From IMG/VR virus record IMGVR_UViG_3300031227_000379, positions 1 through 25,538 of that record: a DNA stretch of 25,538 nucleotides. One strand, given 5' to 3'. Of the stretch, positions 20,451-25,538 are shown in pieces. This DNA is from a virus. The notes below the pieces were generated by a model. The model did not search any database. It worked only from the letters and a program-made list of their open reading frames with translations, and had not been told where the DNA came from. Every line of letters begins with the position of its first letter. Position 1 is the stretch's first letter. Made by a program: the position numbers and the translations under genes.

Positions 20451-22562
20451 CTTTTTTTCTTTTCTTATTTTACATAACATATTGAAAAATAAAGAGTTAT
20501 AGTCATATACACCCCCAACTCTTTCCTCAATATTGATTATTTCTTCAAAATATTTGATTAAAATATCTTCAGGTATATCTCCTGCTATTTTTTCGTATGT
20601 TTTTACCCTATAAGGAGCTACATTTGTTAGTGGCATATTCATTTTTATTTTTAGACAAGTCATAAGGTCATACTTTAAAAAATTAATAAAAGTATTAATA
20701 TCAGGATAATTTTGTTTCCAACCAAGAAATGATTTCCATATTAATGTCAAATCTTCTCTTGCAACTCCATCTAAGAAATCAACATTTACTTCATCAGAAA
20801 GAAATTCTCTTATATCTCCTGAATTACTATATTGTTCTAACAGATGTATCGCTTGTCTTAAATTTGTATCAGAATTCCTTGCTATTGTCCATATCGTTTT
20901 TTCATCTACATCCATTTTTAATTCTTTTGTTAGTTCTTCTATTCTATCAAATATATCTTTCCATCTAATAGGATTAAGCTTATATGTCTGACATCTTGTT
21001 TGTATTGTTTTTAATACTTTGTTTAATTCAGTTGTGCATAAAATCCAAATAAAATCATTAGATGCATCTTCTAGTGGTTTAAGTAAACAATTCCAAGCCG
21101 GCTTGGATAACATATGGCAATTAGAGACAATATTGCTTAACCCTAAACTATAATTATTTCCAACTAGAAAATTATGATTATCTTCAACCTCAATATCAAA
21201 TACTTCTACAGTCCATTTATGTTTTTTGTAATCAATATTTTTAATTTTGGCTGGTTTTATTTCATAAGATTTAGTACAATTATTAAAAAAGTCATTATCA
21301 AAAGGCAACAAATCCCCTGCTAATTTATATCTCATGGAGGGAATAACATAGGGACTTATATTTTTAAATAATTTTAAACTACTTTCTTTTGAAAATCTAA
21401 TAGAAGGATATTTACCTGTAATATAGGCTGTATTTTTTAATTTAAATTTTTTGTTAAGAAACATAGAAAACATTTTTACTTCTTCATTAGAAAAACCACA
21501 AATATGTAAATGTGCATTTCCTGATTTAGACATACTTCCATCGTCCATATATAAAAAAGCTAAACTAATATAAGTAAATTGATTAAATATTTTTTTATTA
21601 ATATATTTTTTCTTATTTTTATAAATAAGAGGATAAATATCTGTTAAAAACCATGAGCTTTTTGTATTGTAACCTGTAAATTTATCTCCAAAAGTATCTT
21701 TATTTATTCTGTCTGTGGTTGATAATTTACTACAGTCTATTACTTTAGATATTATGTCCCTTTTATATGTAATATATTTTAATTGTTTATAAGAATGATT
21801 CATTTTTAATCTTACTGTATTTTTCATTTTTCCTAAATAGCCATCTCCAAGTATTGTTCCTAATAAAACCTGTTTAATATTTGAAGGAATTTTATTCCTA
21901 ATTTCATATATTATAGATTTCTTTTGTAGTTTGTCCGCTCTTTTATATCCCTTATCTGTAAGTATTTTATGATTATCTGTACATGTAAATTTGTTACCAT
22001 GTTGGGTTTTAATAGTAATTGTTTTTTGTAAATTTACTTTTTTTCTAAAATAACCTATAATTTTTTTGGATTCAATTTTATTTGTTTTTAAATTATAAGA
22101 AAGAACTTTTTTTTCTTTTTTATGTTTTACTATATTTCCAATTTTTTCATATGTCATATCTTCAAGAAGAACAGGAGTAGAACCTAAAAAACATTCATCA
22201 AGTAAGATACCTTTATATTTAGATATTGGAGATTTATAGTATATTTCTTTACTTAATGTCCTAATATCATCTATACCTCTATTATCAGAAGCATTTATTT
22301 CAAGTAAATCAAATTTGAAATTTAGACATGAAGGACATTTTAGACATGGATTCCCTTCTTTTGATAAATCTTGACAATTTAAACTCATAAAAAACAATCT
22401 AGCTAAAGTAGTTTTACCTATGCCACTTTTACCTGAAAACAAATATGAATTAGCTAATCCTTTTTTATTTATTGCTTGTGATTTCAATATCTTCACAACA
22501 TGTTCTTGACCTTTAATTTCATTCCATTTTATTGGTCTGAAAATATTATTAAAATCTTTCAA
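20448..22562 (-). CDS. Clamp loader ATPase (DnaX/RFC-like) interrupted by an intein
   Basis: A 704-aa frame; after splicing (residues 124-481 removed) a 346-aa AAA+ clamp loader. The start is TTG at 22562 with AAAGGAGAATAATA. The N-terminus matches RFC/DnaX: FRPIKWNEIKGQE, SYLFSGKSGIGKTT (Walker A, 44-52), Cys at 63, 73, 76, 79 (CPSC-type zinc module of DnaX), ASDNRGIDDI, then GILLDE-CHMLSKPAWN (Walker B DECH) and sensor ILCTTELNK with IQTRCQ. It loads the sliding clamp for the polymerase; no clamp gene is visible in this window. The tRNA-like RNA lies just upstream and may be co-transcribed with it. Confidence 0.93.
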   Translation of the reverse strand: MKDFNNIFRPIKWNEIKGQEHVVKILKSQAINKKGLANSYLFSGKSGIGKTTLARLFFMSLNCQDLSKEGNPCLKCPSCLNFKFDLLEINASDNRGIDDIRTLSKEIYYKSPISKYKGILLDECFLGSTPVLLEDMTYEKIGNIVKHKKEKKVLSYNLKTNKIESKKIIGYFRKKVNLQKTITIKTQHGNKFTCTDNHKILTDKGYKRADKLQKKSIIYEIRNKIPSNIKQVLLGTILGDGYLGKMKNTVRLKMNHSYKQLKYITYKRDIISKVIDCSKLSTTDRINKDTFGDKFTGYNTKSSWFLTDIYPLIYKNKKKYINKKIFNQFTYISLAFLYMDDGSMSKSGNAHLHICGFSNEEVKMFSMFLNKKFKLKNTAYITGKYPSIRFSKESSLKLFKNISPYVIPSMRYKLAGDLLPFDNDFFNNCTKSYEIKPAKIKNIDYKKHKWTVEVFDIEVEDNHNFLVGNNYSLGLSNIVSNCHMLSKPAWNCLLKPLEDASNDFIWILCTTELNKVLKTIQTRCQTYKLNPIRWKDIFDRIEELTKELKMDVDEKTIWTIARNSDTNLRQAIHLLEQYSNSGDIREFLSDEVNVDFLDGVAREDLTLIWKSFLGWKQNYPDINTFINFLKYDLMTCLKIKMNMPLTNVAPYRVKTYEKIAGDIPEDILIKYFEEIINIEERVGGVYDYNSLFFNMLCKIRKEKK
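21120..22193 (-). other. Intein in the clamp loader, LAGLIDADG type (358 aa)
   Basis: Residues 124-481, inserted between LLDE and CHMLSK, splitting the Walker B DECH. Block A is CFLGSTPVLLEDM, block B is NKFTCTDNHKIL, LAGLIDADG motifs are VLLGTILGDGYL and LAFLYMDDGSM, and block F is VFDIEVEDNHNFLVG. The C-terminal segment NNYSLGLSNIVSN is longer than the usual block G, and the penultimate residue is Ser rather than His; Asn481 and Cys+1 are present. ATP hydrolysis needs splicing because the catalytic Glu (E123) stands next to the cut site. The endonuclease acids (GD and DD) are intact. Confidence 0.93.
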
Positions 22563-22583
22563 TATTATTCTCCTTTAATTAGA

Positions 22584-22715
22584 TGAACTGTAAGCAGGAT
22601 TCGATACCTGCATAATTAGCTTCAAATGAGTATTATATCCCGAGAACTTCAGCTCATAAGACTAATTCGAGGTTTGGTTACCGTCTTGTGCGTCTAGTTC
22701 CGCCACTACAGTTCA
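22584..22715 (-). ncRNA. tRNA-like structured RNA with own promoter (class II, Leu-type features)
   Basis: A 132-nt element closed by perfectly paired 9-base ends, TGAACTGTA and TACAGTTCA. The 5' half GTGGCGGAACTAGACGCAC is the D-arm block of class II tRNALeu with the usual GGT of the D-loop missing; GCG pairs with CGC. The 3' end is GCAGG-TATCGAAT-CCTGC, a T-arm with an 8-base loop instead of 7. Where the anticodon and variable arms should be, AAGAC...GTCTT could form an anticodon stem but with a 20-nt loop, competing with a long helix AATTAG/CTAATT, CTT/AAG, ATGAG/CTCAT. No normal 7-nt anticodon loop exists. It lies just downstream of the CCA-adding enzyme gene. It could be a non-decoding stable RNA, comparable in size to T4 RNA C and D, or a rebuilt tRNA. 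Confidence 0.7.
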
Positions 22716-22748
22716 ATTTATTTATAAATATCATTTAACTTACAAACC

Positions 22749-22777
22749 ATTATATCATAATATAAATAGTTTGTCAA
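22749..22777 (-). promoter_or_regulatory. Consensus sigma70 promoter for the tRNA-like RNA
   Basis: TTGACA (22777-22772), a 17-bp spacer and TATAAT (22754-22749) on the minus strand, a perfect match to both consensus boxes at the optimal spacing. The start would be about 7 bases further, near 22742, roughly 27 bases before the 5' end of the paired RNA. It lies between the CCA gene stop (22781) and the RNA. Confidence 0.9.
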
Positions 22778-22780
22778 TCA

Positions 22781-23800
22781 TTATTTTGTTTTCTTTTTAA
22801 ACTTATCATCATATGGTTTAAGTATACTATCTTCATTTAAATGATTTAATACTAAATCTTTTACTACTTTTCTCCTATCATTACTCCATTTTAAATAATT
22901 TGCTATTTTCTCTACTATCTCTGAACCTAGTCTAGCATGGTGTATATAGTTACTCCTATCAACCTTATTTGTTCTTACAAACGGCTTTGCTATATCATGT
23001 AATAAAGCAGACCACCTTAAATTTAAGTCTTTAGGAGTAGAATAAACAACCTGTTTTGTATGTGTCCATAAATCATAGTCATGGTATTTACTATTTTGAT
23101 TATAATCTAATTGTAATGCTAGTTCAGGAATCATAAAGTTAAATAATCTGGTTATCATTAAAAAATCTAATCCTAAATTAATATTATCTGACAACAATAA
23201 CTTATCTAGCTCTATCATCCATCTTTCTTTACTTACTGTTAATATTCTATAATTAAGTTCTAATGTTTTTTTCCATATTGCTTCATCTACATTTATTAGT
23301 TTTAATTGAGAAATAAATCTAGCGGCTCTTAACATTCTCAATGGGTCTTCCTTGAATCTTAATTTTGTATTACCTACACATTTTAATGTTCTTGTTTCCA
23401 AATCTTCTCTTCCATTAAAGGGGTCTATATATTTATTTCCTATTTTGGCTATTGCATTAATAGTAAAGTCCCTTCTACTTAAATCAGAATGTAGGTCTTT
23501 TACAAATTCTACATTTGGTTTTCTACAATTCCTTTTATATTCTTCAGTTCTAAATGCTGTTAATTCTATATAATTCCCTTCAATTTTAACACCCAAAGTA
23601 CCAAATTTTTTGCCAATTAAATATGCCCTCCTACCCTCGTTTTTGATTGCCTTTTCAATCTCGTCAGGAGAAAAGGGACAAGCAAAATCATAATCTTTTG
23701 GTTCTACTCCTATTAATTCATCTCTAACGCAACCCCCTACAGCATAAACAGGATATATGATTTTTTTAACTTTATTATATATATATTGTAATTTTGTCAT
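22781..23800 (-). CDS. cca: CCA-adding enzyme (tRNA nucleotidyltransferase) with HD domain
   Basis: A 339-aa class II enzyme that adds or repairs the 3' CCA of tRNA from CTP and ATP. The palm has VGGCVRDELIG (GG 22-23) and DYDFA (catalytic D36, D38). RRDFTINAI and YIDPFNGREDLETR follow, then FKEDPLRMLRAARF and ERWMIELDKLL (neck and body template helices). A C-terminal HD domain (WTHTKQVV, then WSALLHDIAKP with H268-D269) is attached, as in some bacterial CCA enzymes with phosphohydrolase activity. ATGA overlap joins it to the small HTH gene, and it is directly upstream of the tRNA-like RNA, its possible substrate. Confidence 0.94.
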   Translation of the reverse strand: MTKLQYIYNKVKKIIYPVYAVGGCVRDELIGVEPKDYDFACPFSPDEIEKAIKNEGRRAYLIGKKFGTLGVKIEGNYIELTAFRTEEYKRNCRKPNVEFVKDLHSDLSRRDFTINAIAKIGNKYIDPFNGREDLETRTLKCVGNTKLRFKEDPLRMLRAARFISQLKLINVDEAIWKKTLELNYRILTVSKERWMIELDKLLLSDNINLGLDFLMITRLFNFMIPELALQLDYNQNSKYHDYDLWTHTKQVVYSTPKDLNLRWSALLHDIAKPFVRTNKVDRSNYIHHARLGSEIVEKIANYLKWSNDRRKVVKDLVLNHLNEDSILKPYDDKFKKKTK

Positions 23801-23931
23801 TTAACATCTACCCATATTTTATGATTTATAATATTGCTAATATTTTGAAAACATACCCCATATTTTTGAGCAATATCAACTATTTTTAATTTACCTTTTA
23901 ATTGTCTTATTTCTTTTACTTTATTTAACAT
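23797..23931 (-). CDS. Small helix-turn-helix protein (44 aa)
   Basis: ATG at 23931-23929 behind GGAGGAATATTGGAA; stop TGA overlaps the CCA-enzyme ATG. The whole protein is one HTH: NKVKEIRQLKGKLKIVDIAQ, then KYGVCFQNISNIINHKIW. This matches the C-terminal HTH often found on HNH homing endonucleases and resembles the HTH in methyltransferase intein 1. It may be a remnant of, or a relative to, such a nuclease, or a stand-alone DNA-binding protein. It overlaps the end of the RlaP-like gene by 11 bases. Confidence 0.6.
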   Translation of the reverse strand: MLNKVKEIRQLKGKLKIVDIAQKYGVCFQNISNIINHKIWVDVK

Positions 23932-24670
23932 TCCAATATTCCTCCAATAACCTTATTTGTAGTTTATTTATCTCTTTAGTGTTAGCTGTTTTTTGAAGGT
24001 CTGATTTAACATAAGCCATATCTATTAGTTTTTCAAGTTCATTGGTTTTATTTAATACCCAATCTAAACTATATTTTCCTATTTTTATATCTCTAACCAA
24101 ATTATTCTGTGGTAAAGGAAATTGTAGTTTACCTTCAACTAGCATATCTAATCCTTCCAAAAGCAATCTTATTAGATGTGAAGCAAATTTAGTATCGTAT
24201 CCAAACTTTAAAGCTAATTCTTTTCTACCTGTCATATTCTCTTTCTTTATTTCCAATTTCTTTCTTTGTGCATAAGCATAACCTTTAAATGTATGATATG
24301 ATTTTTTAGATATAAACAAATGATAATTATCTAATAATTCTTGTCCAAATTTATCACATTCTAATAAACACTTATCATTAACAAAAAACAGTTCTACTAT
24401 ATTAGGATTATTCTGTATAGCTAAATGTATAAACTTAATTAAAGAATAAATAGTATAGTCTATATCTCCCTTTAAATTCTTTACTGTCTGTGGCGTTTTA
24501 GTTGACAATATTACTTGTTCACATTTGTTTATTCCTAATACATAATCTTTAGTAGGTATGAATATTCCCATAAAATCTTCATCTGAATTTTTAGTATGAG
24601 TTCCATATAAATGAGAGCCAGTTCTTATTTTTATTATTTGATTTTGATTTGCTAATTCTTTTTCTTTCAT
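23921..24670 (-). CDS. RlaP-like nucleotidyltransferase
   Basis: A 249-aa DNA polymerase beta-superfamily nucleotidyltransferase. The N-terminus has RTGSHLYGTHTKNSDEDFMG: GS (18-19), then D30 and D32 as metal ligands. A third acid is likely in KGDIDYTIYSL (D69 or D71). The rest is helical (KFIHLAIQNNPNIVELFF, then HTFKGYAYAQRKKLEIKK). The family (COG3541) includes RlaP, which is found with RNA ligases and RtcB-type repair genes; no ligase is in view. It may add or repair nucleotides at RNA ends, and its place two genes upstream of the CCA enzyme supports an RNA role. Confidence 0.82.
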   Translation of the reverse strand: MKEKELANQNQIIKIRTGSHLYGTHTKNSDEDFMGIFIPTKDYVLGINKCEQVILSTKTPQTVKNLKGDIDYTIYSLIKFIHLAIQNNPNIVELFFVNDKCLLECDKFGQELLDNYHLFISKKSYHTFKGYAYAQRKKLEIKKENMTGRKELALKFGYDTKFASHLIRLLLEGLDMLVEGKLQFPLPQNNLVRDIKIGKYSLDWVLNKTNELEKLIDMAYVKSDLQKTANTKEINKLQIRLLEEYWNVK

Positions 24671-25074
24671 TATATTTTTTCTTCTATTTCATTTATAAAT
24701 TTTATATTAAATATCAAAAATATATCTAATACTTCATTTACAAAATATTTAGTGCAATTTAGTATATCTTCTTCAGTTATCTTTTCAAATTTCTTTAAAG
24801 TAAATAATTGATTCATATATAAAGGTTGGTTAGAATATTCCACTACTTCATTCATGGGTATTTCTCTAGTTTCTTTAAAGTGAGAAGGCATTAAATCAAC
24901 ACCAAAACTTGATTGTAAATTATATATTGAAAATAAATACTTTCCCATCCCTTCGTCTTTATCACTTAAATATATAGAAGCAAGGTCATGTAAGGACATA
25001 TAGCAATTAACAACTGAAAGCATTTGGTCGTTTTTAAAATAATGTTCTTCAATTATTCTTTTTAATTTTCTCAT
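24670..25074 (-). CDS. Hypothetical protein (134 aa), helical
   Basis: Unrecognised. It is an all-helical pattern with KLKRIIEEHYFKNDQMLSV at the start and a C-terminal hydrophobic helix (VNEVLDIFLIFNIKFINEI). The stop shares its last base with the first base of the RlaP-like gene start (TAATG-type junction). No membrane segment is certain. The link to RNA repair is only by position. Confidence 0.65.
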   Translation of the reverse strand: MRKLKRIIEEHYFKNDQMLSVVNCYMSLHDLASIYLSDKDEGMGKYLFSIYNLQSSFGVDLMPSHFKETREIPMNEVVEYSNQPLYMNQLFTLKKFEKITEEDILNCTKYFVNEVLDIFLIFNIKFINEIEEKI

Positions 25075-25090
25075 TTTTCGTCTCTCTCTA

Positions 25091-25243
25091 TTATATCCAA
25101 ATAGATATAAGTATAGTTAAAAATATAAAACCATAAATTAAAATATCCTTCCAACCTATCCAATTGCAGTCATACATAGTTTTATAAATCACTATTAGTA
25201 AAAACATTTCACATAATGTAGCTATTATTTTAAGTATTAACAT
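25091..25243 (-). CDS. Small two-helix membrane protein (50 aa)
   Basis: Start ATG 25243-25241 with GAGGAGTAAGT ahead; stop TAA 25093-25091. The protein has two hydrophobic helices: LILKIIATLCEMFLLIVIY, then ILIYGFIFLTILISIWI, with a short polar loop (KTMYDCNWIGWKD) between. This fits a hairpin membrane protein, possibly a holin- or exclusion-like factor, though its place among early replication and RNA genes makes lysis unlikely. Function unknown. Confidence 0.6.
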   Translation of the reverse strand: MLILKIIATLCEMFLLIVIYKTMYDCNWIGWKDILIYGFIFLTILISIWI

Positions 25244-25245
25244 AC

Positions 25246-25422
25246 TTACTCCTCTCCACAATTATATTTATCTCCATATTCTGCTACTGTCATCTTTGGA
25301 GGTGTAGCCCCACACCAAACACAAGGGTGCTTGCCTTGTGAAATTTCATAAACTGCCGGAGCATATTGTTCTTTATGGCAATATATACATCTCACTTGCA
25401 TTGCTGTATCTTTATCACTCAT
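25246..25422 (-). CDS. Small zinc-ribbon protein (58 aa)
   Basis: Start ATG 25422-25420; stop TAA 25248-25246, just before the membrane protein ATG, with its last codons forming that gene's GAGGAG site. The sequence has CIYCHKEQYAP and KHPCVWCGATPP, two CxxC knuckles of a zinc ribbon about 20 residues apart, and ends DKYNCGEE. It is likely a small structural metal-binding protein; function unknown. Confidence 0.65.
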   Translation of the reverse strand: MSDKDTAMQVRCIYCHKEQYAPAVYEISQGKHPCVWCGATPPKMTVAEYGDKYNCGEE

Positions 25423-25426
25423 TCCT

Positions 25427-25538
25427 CTACTCCTTTTCTTTCTTTTCCTTCTTGACTTTATCGGCTAAAATTAAAAGCTGATTATACAATTCTTCTTTTG
25501 CCTTTTTACATAGTTTAGGTATTTCTCTCCAATCATAT
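25427..25538 (-). CDS. Hypothetical protein, C-terminal end only (partial)
   Basis: The 3' end of a gene entering at the right edge. The visible part reads YDWREIPKLCKKAKEELYNQ and ends LLILADKVKKEKKEKE before TAG. It is a charged helical tail with no motif. The frame is chosen because its stop precedes the next gene's start by only four bases and its last codons provide the AAAGGAG ribosome binding site. Confidence 0.5.
   Translation of the reverse strand, partial: YDWREIPKLCKKAKEELYNQLLILADKVKKEKKEKE

Noticed and set aside
22650-22707. Short GTG-started frame inside the tRNA-like RNA (14 codons, ends TSN)
   Set aside because: No ribosome binding site; the sequence is explained by the tRNA D-arm block and the ending does not resemble a degradation tag.
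22584-22715. tmRNA (ssrA) on the plus strand, suggested by GCAGGATTCGATACC near the 5' end
   Set aside because: The 3' side lacks a TTCRANY T-loop, there is no tag ORF ending in hydrophobic residues, and the consensus promoter and tRNA D- and T-arm order support the minus strand.
22584-22715. Group I intron or hammerhead ribozyme
   Set aside because: Too short for a group I core, no P/Q/R/S elements, and no CUGANGA...GAAA hammerhead core.
1-25538. CRISPR array or transposon
   Set aside because: No regularly spaced repeats and no transposase or terminal-repeat pair flanked by target duplications were seen; the mobile elements here are inteins.

Overview
The window is a very AT-rich, tightly packed stretch of what is almost certainly a tailed double-stranded DNA bacteriophage genome. 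Every gene I can support lies on the minus strand, so transcription runs from the right end (25538) to the left end (1). Genes overlap by a few bases or are separated by short gaps, and most starts carry AGGAG-type ribosome binding sites. A consensus sigma70-type promoter (TTGACA, 17 bp, TATAAT) and strong Shine-Dalgarno sites point to a low-GC bacterial host, perhaps a Firmicute. The ATP-cone protein entering at the left edge looks like an anaerobic-type ribonucleotide reductase, which would fit an anaerobic host; that is inference.

Right to left: (a) 25538-22563 holds small zinc-ribbon and membrane proteins, a RlaP-like nucleotidyltransferase, a tiny helix-turn-helix protein, a CCA-adding enzyme and, behind its own consensus promoter, a 132-nt tRNA-like RNA that does not fold as a normal tRNA. 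(b) 22562-14016 holds a clamp loader interrupted by an intein in its Walker B motif, a hypothetical protein, a GNAT acetyltransferase, a small Cys protein, a DNA methyltransferase interrupted by three inteins (77% of the ORF) and a FEN-type 5' nuclease. (c) 14002-8941 holds a zinc-ribbon protein, a putative ssDNA-binding protein, a primase-helicase (CHC2-like zinc finger, AEP prim-pol, RecA-like ATPase), a nucleoside deoxyribosyltransferase-like protein, a polynucleotide-kinase-like P-loop protein, a DUF6899-like protein, a RusA resolvase and small proteins. (d) 8940-8687 is non-coding, bounded by a 15-bp perfect inverted repeat with nested inverted repeats and tandem 10-mers inside, a candidate origin or control region. 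(e) 8686-5492 is a run of small accessory genes including a DEDDh exonuclease, a HAD phosphatase-like protein and a YopX-family protein. (f) 5491-1028 holds a PD-(D/E)XK nuclease, a RecA/UvsX recombinase, a helical protein, a GT-A glycosyltransferase and a family B DNA polymerase. (g) 1020-1 holds three small unknown proteins, a long leader hairpin and the start of the ATP-cone gene.

Together the genes form a nearly complete phage replication and recombination set: polymerase, clamp loader, primase-helicase, ssDNA-binding candidate, FEN nuclease, recombinase, two resolvase-type nucleases and an exonuclease. No sliding clamp, ligase or topoisomerase is visible here. A second theme is RNA 3'-end and RNA repair chemistry (CCA enzyme, RlaP-like enzyme, PNK-like kinase) beside the unusual tRNA-like RNA. 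A third is protein splicing: four inteins, all in or next to catalytic motifs. No stretch over 300 bases lacks a gene; the three largest gaps (151-319, 8687-8940, 22563-22780) all hold structured or regulatory sequence.
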